From positions 1 to 64,000 of the forward strand of contig NZ_RDQF01000006.1 in the NCBI RefSeq assembly GCF_004114425.1: a stretch of DNA of 64,000 nt, read 5' to 3'. The position numbers were made by a program, and so were the translations under genes. This DNA comes from Bradyrhizobium vignae (lineage in GTDB: Bacteria; Pseudomonadota; Alphaproteobacteria; Rhizobiales; Xanthobacteraceae). Shown one piece after another: positions 1-8,982 of this stretch (positions are counted from its first letter, which is position 1; each line of letters opens with the position of its first letter). The notes beneath the pieces are model-generated. The model was given only the letters and a program-made list of their open reading frames with translations, was not told the DNA's origin and searched no databases.

Positions 1-126
1 TGCCGCAGCCGCAAGGATCACGCCGCCGAAAATCTCGCCCTCATCCGCAAGCTGGCCATCAATACCCTGCAGGCAACGCCCGGTCCTGCCCGCATCAGCC
101 ACAAAATGCTCCAAGCCAGATGGAAT
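1..126 (+). pseudogene. transposase C-terminal remnant (ISAs1-like)
   Basis: Frame 1 reads CRSRKDHAAENLALIRKLAI followed by a basic tail ending near RWN. This resembles the C-terminus of ISAs1-family DDE transposases, where an RSRKDHAxENLAxLRKLA stretch follows the last catalytic region. The reading frame stays open beyond this point, but the residues no longer look like a transposase after about base 126. The 5' part lies outside the window, so it may be intact or broken there. The homology end is approximate and was judged by eye. Confidence 0.6.
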
Positions 127-165
127 AGACTTCCTTCTCTCCGCCCTCGCCCATATGCGATAGCC

Positions 166-385
166 CTAGTAAGAACGGGGAGAGGGAGAGATCACCTTGG
201 ATGCCGCGTCGGACGTTTTCTGGAACTGGGCGACTTGGGATTCCGGCAGCGCGCGGTTGAGCGCATAAGCAGTCGGCACGGTGCCGATCAGGATCAGCAT
301 GATCAGGCCCATGCCCTTCTGGCCGTCGTTCGAGCCGTGCGCGAAGCTGACGCCGGTGCAGGTTGCTATCAGCAGGCCGCCGCTC
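166..385 (-). pseudogene. internal fragment of PiT-family inorganic phosphate transporter
   Basis: On the minus strand the DNA encodes TCTGVSFAHGSNDGQKGMGL, then a hydrophobic stretch (MLILIGTVPTAYALNRALP) and SQVAQFQK. The GSNDGQKGMG block is a signature of PiT phosphate:cation symporters. Only about 70 residues remain. Upstream, homology stops just past the end of the udgX-like gene. Downstream, the frame runs into a TAG at 168-166 inside a short GC-rich repeat (gggagaggga). Both termini are missing, so this is a gene relic next to a transposase remnant, presumably left by a rearrangement. Confidence 0.75.
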
Positions 386-403
386 TGGTTTCCCTGCCAA
401 TAC

Positions 404-1846
404 TCAGGCGGCCCGTGCAGCCTTCTTCTGCAAGCCGGCAGCGATCTTCAAATCATCGACAAAGCGCTGATACTCCAGCACCTTGGATTCCGGATCGGGC
501 AGCCGCAGCAGATAAGACGGATGCACCGTCACCAGCGCCTTGCGTCCGTCGGGAAGGTCCATGAGCCGGCCGCGGTTCTTGCCGATCGGGGTGATCTTGC
601 CGAACACGCTTTGCGCGGCGGTGGCGCCCATCGCCACGATGAGATCCGGCTGGATTGCCGAAACTTCCCGCTCATACCATTGCCGGCACGCCCGGATCTC
701 AGGTGTGTTCGGCTTCTGGTGCAGGCGGATCTTTCCGCGCGGCACGAATTTGAAGTGCTTCACGGCATTGGTGACATAGACCTTCTTGCGGTCGACGCCG
801 GCCTCCTCCAGCGCGCGGTCGAGCATCTGTCCGGCCGGACCGACAAAGGGATGGCCGGCGAGGTCTTCCTTGTCGCCGGGCTGCTCGCCGACCAGCATGA
901 CGTTGGCGTTCTTCGGGCCCTCGCCAAACACGGTCTGCGTCGCATCCTTGTAGAGATGACAGGCGCGGCAATGGGCGGCTTCCTCGCGGAGCATTTCGAG
1001 ATCGTCGGCAGCTGGCTTGCGTTTCATCGGAGCCTCCGGCCGCTTCTGAGGCTTATGCGGATCGGTTGCGGCATTGGCGATCATGGCGCCGGTCATGCGC
1101 TCGGCGTCCTCTATCAAGGGCTTAATGATCGAAGCCTCGGGCAGGTTCCTCCAATATTTCTTCGGCATCTCGGCCTGCATCGCCTTCACCTTGAGCCGGG
1201 CCGGATTGAAGATGCTGGCGTAGTAGCGCCGCCAGGTTTCCTCCAGCCGGTCATCGCCCGGTGCCTCGCTCTTGCTGACACCCGGCGTGAACGAGAGCGC
1301 GTGGCCGTCCCAATGCGCGCATAGATCGGGCGTCAGGATCGACCAGGGCATGTCGACAAAGCGCTTGGCGAAGAACGGCGCGGCGAGCTCGACGATGTGA
1401 TGCTCCGGCTCGAACCAGGCGACGTAATGGGCCTGGCGTTCGCGGCCGATCTCGCGGAAGCGGACGAAGGCATGCATCTTGTGCTCGTCGCGATAGACCG
1501 CTCTCGCCATGGAAGTGACCTGCGCGACATCAGGGTCGGTTGCGACCTCGATGAGATCGTGGTTGTCCTTCAGCCGGAACAGCAGACGATAGAGGATCGC
1601 AAAACGCTCGACATCGCGGTGCAGAATTGCGGCCTTGGCGAGCTCGACGAATTTTGCGGATACGTTGAAGGTGCCGTCGTTCACCTCGAGGATCGGAGAC
1701 GGCGCGGATGGCGCGAATAACTCTGCTTCGCCGCCTCGCACGGTCCAGGTGACATCGCGCGGCTCCACATGATGTAGTACGAGCGTACGCGCGGCTTTGC
1801 GCCAGCCGCCGAAATCGGTTTCGGTGTCGAGGATGATGTACTGCAT
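404..1846 (-). CDS. udgX: UdgX-type uracil-DNA binding/glycosylase with N-terminal DUF4130 domain
   Basis: 480 residues in two parts. Residues 1 to about 250 match DUF4130 (TIGR03915, probable DNA metabolism protein). Residues 285-470 match the UDG family 4-like UdgX domain (TIGR03914). Visible motifs are GEQPGDKED (320-328), the family insertion loop GKIRLH (371-376) and HPSYLLR (442-448), with CRAC at 293-296 and Cys387 as possible iron-sulfur ligands. In characterised UdgX the loop histidine (here His376) forms a covalent adduct with DNA after uracil excision. The loop reads KIRLH instead of the usual KRRIH. The start codon overlaps the radical SAM stop as TGATG, so the two genes are translationally coupled and probably form one operon facing the imuA operon. 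Confidence 0.9.
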   Translation of the reverse strand: MQYIILDTETDFGGWRKAARTLVLHHVEPRDVTWTVRGGEAELFAPSAPSPILEVNDGTFNVSAKFVELAKAAILHRDVERFAILYRLLFRLKDNHDLIEVATDPDVAQVTSMARAVYRDEHKMHAFVRFREIGRERQAHYVAWFEPEHHIVELAAPFFAKRFVDMPWSILTPDLCAHWDGHALSFTPGVSKSEAPGDDRLEETWRRYYASIFNPARLKVKAMQAEMPKKYWRNLPEASIIKPLIEDAERMTGAMIANAATDPHKPQKRPEAPMKRKPAADDLEMLREEAAHCRACHLYKDATQTVFGEGPKNANVMLVGEQPGDKEDLAGHPFVGPAGQMLDRALEEAGVDRKKVYVTNAVKHFKFVPRGKIRLHQKPNTPEIRACRQWYEREVSAIQPDLIVAMGATAAQSVFGKITPIGKNRGRLMDLPDGRKALVTVHPSYLLRLPDPESKVLEYQRFVDDLKIAAGLQKKAARAA

Positions 1847-3081
1847 CAGAAGCCAAATCCCAGTTGCGTTGCTTTCGGCCTGAATCGTTCGATCAGCCCG
1901 GCAGCGTCGAGCTGATGCGGTGAGGGGCGGTGATCGCTGAGGACGATGAACGGCAGCGCCTTGTTTCGCGGCACGTGCAGTCGCGTGAGATCGGCCACGC
2001 GGATCGTGCTGGTGCGCCGCGTCGCGATGATACGTTCGACCGCCTTGGTGCCGAAGCCCGGCACGCGCAGCAGTTCCTCGCGGCTGGCGCGGTTGACGTC
2101 GAGGGGGAAGCGGTCGCGATGGCGCAGCGCCCAGGCGAGCTTTGGATCGATGTCGAGCGGCAGCATCGCGCTGTCGTCGACGATCTCGCCGACGTCGAAG
2201 CCGTAGAACCGCATCAGCCAGTCGGCCTGGTAGAGCCGGTGCTCGCGCAGCAGCGGTGGCTGTATCAGTGGCAAAGCGCGGCTCGCATCGGGGATCGGGC
2301 TGAAGGCGGAGTAGTAGACGCGCCGCAGCCGGTAGGCGCCGTAGAGATTGGCACTGGTGTGGAGAATGGTGTGATCGGAGGCCGCGTCGGCACCGACGAT
2401 CATCTGCGTGCTCTGGCCGGCCGGCGCGAAGCGCTGCGGTTTTGCCTTGGTTTTTGCGCTGCGGCTGTCCTCGGCTTCGTCGAGCTTGAGCCGCAGCCGG
2501 CCCATGGTGCGGCGGATCGCGCGGACGTCCTTCTCCGGCGCGAATTGCTGCAGGCTCGTCTCCTCAGGCATCTCGATGTTGATGGAGAGGCGGTCGGCAT
2601 ATTTGCCGGCCTCCGCGATCAGCGCGTCGTCGGCTTCGGGAATGGTCTTCAGGTGGATGTAGCCGCGGAAGTGATGCTCCTCGCGCAGTTTTCGCGCGAC
2701 GCTGACCACCTGCTCCATGGTGTAGTCGGGGCTGCGGATGATTCCGGAGGAGAGGAACAGGCCCTCGATGTAATTGCGCCGGTAGAAGTCGAGCGTCAGC
2801 TTGACCACCTCCTCGATGGTGAAGCGGGCGCGTGCTACGTTCGAGGAGGCGCGGTTGACGCAATAGAGACAATCGTAATTGCAGGCGTTGGTCAGCAGTA
2901 CCTTGAGCAGGGAGATGCAGCGTCCGTCCGGCGCATAGGAATGGCAGATGCCCATGCCTGGCGCGGTCGAGCCCATGCCCTTGCCGTCGCTGGAATCCCG
3001 TTTCTCGGTGCCGCTGGAGGCGCAGGACGCGTCGTATTTGGCGGCATCCGCCAGAATCTCCAGCTTGCGTTGTACGTCCAT
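1846..3081 (-). CDS. putative DNA modification/repair radical SAM protein (TIGR03916)
   Basis: 411 residues. NACNYDCLYC carries the radical SAM CX3CX2C cluster motif (Cys67, Cys71, Cys74). Residues 330-356 (REELLRVPGFGTKAVERI core) form a helix-hairpin-helix DNA-binding motif. Further cysteines at 20, 46 and 55 lie before the cluster. TIGR03916 proteins are known for being encoded next to a UDG-family protein, which holds here: the stop overlaps the udgX start by one base. Substrate and reaction are not established for the family; acting on DNA is inferred from the HhH motif and the partner. A minus-strand TAATAT at 3162-3157, next to the LexA box, could be its -10 element. Confidence 0.88.
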   Translation of the reverse strand: MDVQRKLEILADAAKYDASCASSGTEKRDSSDGKGMGSTAPGMGICHSYAPDGRCISLLKVLLTNACNYDCLYCVNRASSNVARARFTIEEVVKLTLDFYRRNYIEGLFLSSGIIRSPDYTMEQVVSVARKLREEHHFRGYIHLKTIPEADDALIAEAGKYADRLSINIEMPEETSLQQFAPEKDVRAIRRTMGRLRLKLDEAEDSRSAKTKAKPQRFAPAGQSTQMIVGADAASDHTILHTSANLYGAYRLRRVYYSAFSPIPDASRALPLIQPPLLREHRLYQADWLMRFYGFDVGEIVDDSAMLPLDIDPKLAWALRHRDRFPLDVNRASREELLRVPGFGTKAVERIIATRRTSTIRVADLTRLHVPRNKALPFIVLSDHRPSPHQLDAAGLIERFRPKATQLGFGF

Positions 3082-3130
3082 CCTGGAATCCCCTTGATTC
3101 AGCTCATGAATCCCTGAGCGCGCAATTCGA

Positions 3131-3160
3131 TTGACTCTGTGGCCGCCGTTAGCTTTATAT
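3131..3160 (+). promoter_or_regulatory. sigma70-like promoter of the imuA operon
   Basis: TTGACT (3131-3136), a 17-base spacer, then TTTATA (3154-3159). This is a good housekeeping promoter in the gap upstream of imuA. The expected transcription start falls around 3166, inside the LexA box, which is a standard repression geometry. Confidence 0.65.
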
Positions 3161-3162
3161 TA

Positions 3163-3177
3163 GAACATATCATGAAC
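3163..3177. promoter_or_regulatory. alphaproteobacterial LexA (SOS) box
   Basis: GAACATATCATGAAC is an exact GAAC-N7-GAAC direct repeat, the LexA operator of alphaproteobacteria. It lies between the divergent radical SAM-udgX and imuA-imuB-dnaE2 operons, just downstream of the predicted imuA -10. LexA binding should repress imuA and could also block the leftward promoter. Confidence 0.88.
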
Positions 3178-3242
3178 AAATGAGCCAGCCGTTGGTTCTT
3201 CTTTTGAGGACCACGGCACCAATCTCTGAAGGAGCGGCGAGC

Positions 3243-4031
3243 ATGAGCGGCGCACGTGGAAGCGCGCTTGCGATCTTGCGCGGCCAGATCGAGCGCATCG
3301 AGACCGCGGAGGTCGCGCATCAGCACGAGCGCGTCGCGCTCGGCCATAGCGAGGCCGACGCTGCGCTGAAGGGCGGGCTGGCGCGCGCGGCAATCCACGA
3401 GGTGTTTTGCGAAGGACGCCAGGGCGCGGCCGCCACCGGCTTCGTCATGGGGCTTGCTGGGCGCGTCTGCGCGCGTCGACCGCTGTTGTGGGTGCGGCAG
3501 GATTTTTCGGAAATCGAAACCGGCGCGCTGTCGATGAGCGGCCTCGCCGAGCTCGGGCTCGACCCGCGCCGCGTAGTGATGGTGCGTGCCGCCGATGTCG
3601 AGAGCGCGCTGCGCACTTCTGCCGATGCACTCGCCTGCGATGCGCTGGGGGCCGTCGTGATCGAGCTCTGGGGCGAGATCAGGCAGTTCGATCTCGTCGC
3701 GAGCCGTAAGCTGACGCTCGCTGCGCAAGGCTCGGGCGTTACCGGTCTGATGCTGCGCATGGCCGCGCAGCCGCTGCCCTCCACCGCGGAGACACGATGG
3801 ATGTTGCGGGCGGCGCATTCGCCGCCGGGCTCGATGTGGAGCGCCTGGGGCGCGCCGGTGTTCGATGCCGAGCTCTTGCGCAATCGTCATGGCCCCTGCG
3901 GCCGGTGGATCATGGAATGGAGTTGTGATGAGTGCCAGTTCAGCGAGCCGTCGACGTATCCTCAGCCTGTGGCTGCCGCGCCTGCCCATCGACCGGATCC
4001 AGCGCTTCTTCAGCAGCGCCGGGCTGGGTAA
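3243..4031 (+). CDS. imuA: ImuA, RecA-like mutasome accessory protein
   Basis: 262 residues from the ATG at 3243, which has GGAG eight bases upstream. An in-frame ATG at 3180 lies almost in the LexA box and has no ribosome-binding site, so it is less likely. The protein has the RecA/SulA-like ImuA pattern: AIHEVFCEGRQGAAATGFVM, LLWVRQDFSEIETG, and the C-terminal RNRHGPCGRWIMEWSCDECQ typical of rhizobial ImuA. ImuA works with ImuB and DnaE2 in SOS-induced mutagenic translesion synthesis. Its last roughly 100 bases overlap the start of imuB, a compact arrangement common for this cassette. Confidence 0.9.
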   Translation: MSGARGSALAILRGQIERIETAEVAHQHERVALGHSEADAALKGGLARAAIHEVFCEGRQGAAATGFVMGLAGRVCARRPLLWVRQDFSEIETGALSMSGLAELGLDPRRVVMVRAADVESALRTSADALACDALGAVVIELWGEIRQFDLVASRKLTLAAQGSGVTGLMLRMAAQPLPSTAETRWMLRAAHSPPGSMWSAWGAPVFDAELLRNRHGPCGRWIMEWSCDECQFSEPSTYPQPVAAAPAHRPDPALLQQRRAG

Positions 4032-5523
4032 GGCCAATCATGAGCCGAGCATCGTCGTCATCAAGGACAACAATGCGCTGGTGATCCATGCGCTGGACGA
4101 GGCCGCCGAGCGCCTCGGCCTGTACATCGGCCAACCCCTGGCCAATGCGCGGGCGATGTGTCCTGACTTGAAGGTGTTCGATGCCGATACCGTCGCCGAT
4201 GCCAAGACGCTCAGCGACATCGCCGACTGGTGCGACCGCTTCACGCCGCTGGTGGCGTTCGATGCGCCGCACGGGCTGTTCCTCGATATCACCGGCTGCG
4301 CGCATCTGTTCGGCGGCGAAGCCGCGCTGTTGCGAACACTGGTCCGCGCGCTCGGCCGGCAGGGCTTTGCCGTCAGCGCGGCGATCGCGGGCACTTCGGT
4401 CTGCGCCCGCACGCTGACGCGGCAGGCATCCGGCACCATCGTGGCCGATGGCGGAGAGGCGGAGGCGATCAGCGGGCTGCCGGTGTCCGCGCTCGGTGCG
4501 GGCGAGGCCATCACCACCGGCTTGCGTCGCGCCGGCTTGAAGACCATCGGCGATGTCGCCTCGCGCGAGCCGCACGAGATCACGGCGCGGTTCGGTGCGC
4601 GGTTCTCAACCCTGCTCGCGCATGCGCTCGGACAGGGCGATGCGCCGATCAATCCGCGCAAACCGCTGCCCGATTACATCGTGGAGAAGCGCTTTGCCGA
4701 GCCGATCGCGACCGACACGATGATTGCGATGACGCTGTCGCGGCTCGCCGACACGCTTGTTACGTCCATGGAGAAGCAGGGCAAGGGCGCGCGGCGGCTG
4801 GAGGCCGCCTTCTTCCGCACCGACGGCGTGGTGCGGGCGATCACGATCGAGACCGGACGTCCGGTGACGCGAAGCGCCGTGATCGACCGGCTATTCCGCG
4901 AACGCCTCGATGCGCTCGCCGATCCCCTCGATCCCGGTTTCGGCTTCGATATGGTGCGGCTGTCGGCGAGCCGCACCGAGATCGTGGTGCAGGAGCAGCG
5001 CGATCTCGATGCCCATGTCCACGACAATGACGAGCTTGCCGCGCTGATCGACCGCATCGCCGCGCGCATCGGGGGAAAACGCGTCGTCGTGCACCTGCCG
5101 CAGGAGACCCATATCCCCGAAAGCGCGGTGCTGGTTGCATCGGCGCAGCATCATCTCACCTCTGCCATGCAGGCCGAATGGCCGGCGCGCACCGAGAGCG
5201 AGCCGCCGCTGCGTCCCTTAAGGCTGTTCGACAAGCCGGAGCCGATCAAGGTGCCGTTCGCGACCGTGCCTGATGGTCCGCCACACCAATTCACCTGGCG
5301 GCGTGCGCTGCATGCGGTGGTGAGGGTGGAAGGGCCCGAGCGCATCGCGATGGAATGGTGGCGGCAGGACGGCAAGCAGCTGACGCGGGATTATTTCCGC
5401 ATCGAGGATGCCGAGGGCCTGCGTTTCTGGATCTTTCGCGATGGTCTTTACGAGGGAGAGGTGTTCGACGGCGACGGCAAGCCCGCTTCTCCCGGCTGGT
5501 ATGTGCATGGTCTCTTCGCATGA
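3928..5523 (+). CDS. imuB: ImuB, catalytically degenerate Y-family DNA polymerase
   Basis: 531 residues from ATG 3928 (MSASSASRRRILSLWLPRLP). The Y-family fold is recognisable (IHALDEAAERLGLYIGQPLA, LFLDITGCAHLFGGE), but the acidic catalytic residues of DinB-type polymerases are not at their usual places, as known for ImuB. ImuB is the hub that binds the beta clamp, ImuA and DnaE2. The longer frame from 3865 only adds out-of-frame imuA sequence and is rejected as the start. The stop overlaps the dnaE2 start as ATGA, indicating coupled translation. Confidence 0.92.
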   Translation: MSASSASRRRILSLWLPRLPIDRIQRFFSSAGLGKANHEPSIVVIKDNNALVIHALDEAAERLGLYIGQPLANARAMCPDLKVFDADTVADAKTLSDIADWCDRFTPLVAFDAPHGLFLDITGCAHLFGGEAALLRTLVRALGRQGFAVSAAIAGTSVCARTLTRQASGTIVADGGEAEAISGLPVSALGAGEAITTGLRRAGLKTIGDVASREPHEITARFGARFSTLLAHALGQGDAPINPRKPLPDYIVEKRFAEPIATDTMIAMTLSRLADTLVTSMEKQGKGARRLEAAFFRTDGVVRAITIETGRPVTRSAVIDRLFRERLDALADPLDPGFGFDMVRLSASRTEIVVQEQRDLDAHVHDNDELAALIDRIAARIGGKRVVVHLPQETHIPESAVLVASAQHHLTSAMQAEWPARTESEPPLRPLRLFDKPEPIKVPFATVPDGPPHQFTWRRALHAVVRVEGPERIAMEWWRQDGKQLTRDYFRIEDAEGLRFWIFRDGLYEGEVFDGDGKPASPGWYVHGLFA

Positions 5524-8500
5524 ATACGCCCGCTTATGCCGAGATCGGCATCACCACCAATTTCTCCTTCCTGCGTGGCGGCTCGGATCCGCGCGCCTAT
5601 GTGCATCAAGCCAGCGCTTTGGGAATTCCGGTGATCGGCATCGCCGATCACAACACGCTCGCCGGTGTGGTGCGGGCCTACAAGGAACTCGACAATGACG
5701 AGGTGCTGCACAAGCCGAAACTGCTGATCGGCGCCCGCATCGTCTTCATCGACGGCACGCCCGACATCCTGGTCTATCCGCGCGACCGCGCGGCCTATGG
5801 CCGGCTGTGCCAGCTTCTCACCCGGGGCAAGCGCGGCGACGACATCACGCGGATCGAGAAGGGCGAGTGCCGTCTCACTTTCGTCGATCTCCTCGAGTTT
5901 TCGGAAGGCCAGCTCCTGGTCCTGACGCTACCGCATCGTTTCGACCCGGCGCAGGCGCTGGATGTTCTCGCAAAGCTCAAGGGCAGTCGCGCCGAGGGCG
6001 TGTGGCTGGCGGCGAGCCTGCTCTATCGCGGCGACGACCGCCGCCGCCTGGCGCGGCTCGACGATCTCGCGGTAAAAGCCAAAGTGCCGCTGCTCGCGAC
6101 CAACGAGGTGCTCTATCACGATCCCGGCCGCCGGCCGCTTCAGGATGTGCTCACTTGCATCCGGGAGAAGACCACGATCGAGGCGGTCGGGCGAAAGCTC
6201 GAGGCCAATGCCGAGCGATTCCTGAAGACGCCGCGCGAAATGGCGCGGTTGTTCCGCGATTTCCCCGAGACGATCGCGGAGACCATACGCTTTGCGGACA
6301 GGATCGACTTCTCGCTCGACCAGCTCAAATACCAGTACCCGGACGAGCCGGTGCCGCCGGGCAAGACCGCGCAGGGACATCTGGAGGACCTGACCTGGGC
6401 CGGCGTGCAAAAGTATTTCGGTGGCGAGATCGACGACAAGCTGCGCGCCACCTTGAAGAAAGAGCTCGCGCTGATCGCCGAGCTGAAATACGCGCACTAC
6501 TTCCTCACCGTGCACGACATCGTCCACTACGCGCGCAGCCAGAACATTTTGTGCCAGGGGCGGGGATCGGCGGCCAACTCGGCCGTCTGCTACGTGCTCG
6601 GCATCACCTCGGTCGACCCGACCAAGGTCGATCTGTTGTTCGAACGCTTCATCTCCAAGGAGCGGCTGGAGCCGCCCGACATCGACGTCGATTTCGAGCA
6701 TTCGCGGCGCGAGGAGGTGATGCAATATGTCTATCGCCGCTACGGCCGCCACCGCGCCGCGATCATCGCTACCGTCATCCATTATCGCCCGCGCAGTGCC
6801 ATCCGCGACGTCGGCAAGGCGCTTGGCCTGACCGAGGACGTCACCGCCGCGCTCGCCGACACCGTCTGGGGCAGCTGGGGCAAAGGCCTCAACGACATGC
6901 AGGTCAGGCAGGCCGGGCTCGATCCCAACAATCCCATGATCAACCTTGCGGTCGAGCTTGCGACCGAGCTGATCGAATTCCCGCGCCATCTCTCCCAGCA
7001 TGTCGGCGGCTACGTGCTCACCCAGGACCGGCTCGACACCTATGTGCCGATCGGCAATGCCGCGATGGACGACCGCACCTTCATCGAATGGGACAAGGAC
7101 GATGTGGACGCGCTTCATATGATGAAGGTCGACGTGCTGGCACTGGGCATGCTGACCTGCATCAGGAAATGTTTCGATCTGATCGACCAGCACAAGGGCG
7201 AGCGTCTTGTGCTGGCGAGTGTCCCGCAGGACGATCCCAGGGTTTACGACATGTTGTGTGCCGGGGAATCGCTCGGCGTGTTCCAGGTCGAGAGCCGTGC
7301 GCAGATGAACATGCTGCCGCGTCTGAAGCCGCGGACCTTCTACGATCTCGTCATCGAAGTCGCGATCGTGCGCCCCGGGCCGATCCAGGGCGACATGGTG
7401 CATCCTTACTTGAGGCGACGCAACGGGCTCGAGCAGGTGAGCTATCCCTCGCCCTCACCGGAGCATGGCGACAAGGACGAACTCTACAAGGTGCTGCACA
7501 AGACGCTCGGTGTCCCGCTGTTCCAGGAGCAGGCGATGCGCATTGCGATCGAGGCCGCACATTTCACCTCCGAGGAAGCCAACGGCCTGCGCCGCTCGAT
7601 GGCGACCTTCCGCAATGTCGGCACCATCGGCCAATACGAGGAGAAGCTGATCGGCAACATGATCCGGCGTGGCTACGATCCCAATTTCGCCAAAAGCTGC
7701 TTTGACCAGATCAAGGGATTTGGCTCCTACGGCTTTCCGGAGAGCCATGCGGCGAGCTTCGCGCAGCTGGTCTACATTTCGTCGTGGCTGAAGCACTACC
7801 ATCCCGATGCTTTCTGCTGCGGTCTGTTGAACTCCCAGCCGATGGGCTTTTATGCGCCGGCGCAGATCGTCGGCGATGCCCGCAAGAACGGCGTCGAGGT
7901 CCGTGACATCGACGTGTCCTACAGCTTTGCGCAGAACACGCTGGAAAATACAGATGGCAAATTCTGCGCCGTACGCCTCGGCTTCCGCCAGATCGACGGT
8001 TTTCACTGGCTTGATCCTGATGAGGAGTTCCTGAAAAACGAGCAGGCAAAGCGGCAAAGCAAGGAATATGTCAGCCAGAAAGATTGGGCCGACCTTATCA
8101 TTGCCGCCCGCAATCGCCGTCCTTTCTCCTCGCTGGAAGACTTCGCGCGCGATACCGGCCTGCCCAAGCGCGCGCTGATCCTGCTGGCGGATGCCGACGC
8201 CTTCCGCTCGCTCGGGCTCGACCGCCGCGAGGCGCTGTGGCAGGTGCGGCGGCTGCCCGACGACGTGCCGCTGCCGCTGTTCGAGGCGGCGACCGCGCGC
8301 GAGCAGCCGGACGAAGGCGCAAGACCGCTGCCGGCGATGCCGCGCGCCGAGCAGGTGGTCGCGGACTACCAGACCATCCGCCTGTCGCTGAAGGGCCATC
8401 CGATGGAATTTTTGCGCGAGATGTTTACGCGTGAGCGCGTGGTCGCCTGCAAGGAGATCAGCCATGAGAACGAGCGGCGTCGCGTCCGCTGCGCCGGCGT

Positions 8501-8894
8501 GGTCCTGGTGCGGCAGCGGCCGGGCAGCGCCAGCGGCGTCGTGTTCATGACGCTGGAGGACGAAACCGGCATCGCCAACGTCGTGGTGTGGCCCAAGATC
8601 ATGGAGCAGTACCGCAAGGAGGTGATGGGCGCGCGCCTCATCCTGGTCGAGGGCTACATCCAGAGCAGCCCCGAGAAGGTGACGCATCTCATCGCCCAGC
8701 GCATGGTCGACCGCTCGCACGATCTGGTCGGATTGGCCAATGATGCGCTCAGCCGCAAGCATCCGGTGCCGGCAGGAGCCACCGTGGTCGAACCGCTCAA
8801 CGAAGACCCTCGCGCGCTCGCAGACATGCCGGCGCAAAAAATCCGCCACCCCCGCAACGTCCGCATCCTGCCGCCGTCGCGCGATTTTCATTGA
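5520..8894 (+). CDS. dnaE2: error-prone DNA polymerase III alpha subunit DnaE2 (ImuC)
   Basis: 1124 residues from ATG 5520 (MNTPAYAEIGITTNFSFLRG). Order: N-terminal PHP-like domain, pol III alpha catalytic core with PDIDVDFEH (catalytic Asp387 and Asp389), the finger region (FGSYGFPESHAASFA), then a C-terminal OB-fold (VVLVRQRPGSASGVVFMTLE). The PHP region has IADHNTLAGVVRA in place of the metal-binding His signature of replicative DnaE, as usual for DnaE2. It performs mutagenic lesion bypass with ImuA and ImuB and is the last gene of the LexA-controlled operon. No T-rich terminator was seen directly after the stop. Confidence 0.96.
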   Translation: MNTPAYAEIGITTNFSFLRGGSDPRAYVHQASALGIPVIGIADHNTLAGVVRAYKELDNDEVLHKPKLLIGARIVFIDGTPDILVYPRDRAAYGRLCQLLTRGKRGDDITRIEKGECRLTFVDLLEFSEGQLLVLTLPHRFDPAQALDVLAKLKGSRAEGVWLAASLLYRGDDRRRLARLDDLAVKAKVPLLATNEVLYHDPGRRPLQDVLTCIREKTTIEAVGRKLEANAERFLKTPREMARLFRDFPETIAETIRFADRIDFSLDQLKYQYPDEPVPPGKTAQGHLEDLTWAGVQKYFGGEIDDKLRATLKKELALIAELKYAHYFLTVHDIVHYARSQNILCQGRGSAANSAVCYVLGITSVDPTKVDLLFERFISKERLEPPDIDVDFEHSRREEVMQYVYRRYGRHRAAIIATVIHYRPRSAIRDVGKALGLTEDVTAALADTVWGSWGKGLNDMQVRQAGLDPNNPMINLAVELATELIEFPRHLSQHVGGYVLTQDRLDTYVPIGNAAMDDRTFIEWDKDDVDALHMMKVDVLALGMLTCIRKCFDLIDQHKGERLVLASVPQDDPRVYDMLCAGESLGVFQVESRAQMNMLPRLKPRTFYDLVIEVAIVRPGPIQGDMVHPYLRRRNGLEQVSYPSPSPEHGDKDELYKVLHKTLGVPLFQEQAMRIAIEAAHFTSEEANGLRRSMATFRNVGTIGQYEEKLIGNMIRRGYDPNFAKSCFDQIKGFGSYGFPESHAASFAQLVYISSWLKHYHPDAFCCGLLNSQPMGFYAPAQIVGDARKNGVEVRDIDVSYSFAQNTLENTDGKFCAVRLGFRQIDGFHWLDPDEEFLKNEQAKRQSKEYVSQKDWADLIIAARNRRPFSSLEDFARDTGLPKRALILLADADAFRSLGLDRREALWQVRRLPDDVPLPLFEAATAREQPDEGARPLPAMPRAEQVVADYQTIRLSLKGHPMEFLREMFTRERVVACKEISHENERRRVRCAGVVLVRQRPGSASGVVFMTLEDETGIANVVVWPKIMEQYRKEVMGARLILVEGYIQSSPEKVTHLIAQRMVDRSHDLVGLANDALSRKHPVPAGATVVEPLNEDPRALADMPAQKIRHPRNVRILPPSRDFH

Positions 8895-8982
8895 AGACAC
8901 GGCGCGCAGGATGCCGCCACATCTCATTGCGAGCTCGCGATCACGAGTTTGATGATGCGGATCGCGCGCCACACTCTCAGTC

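Noticed and set aside
3180..3242. Earlier in-frame ATG for imuA at 3180
   Set aside because: It lies almost within the LexA box and transcription start region with no ribosome-binding site; ATG 3243 has GGAG at good spacing.
5928..7403. Long minus-strand open frame (491 codons) opposite dnaE2
   Set aside because: It has no recognisable domain and is the usual antisense artefact of GC-rich coding DNA; dnaE2 on the plus strand has full motif support.
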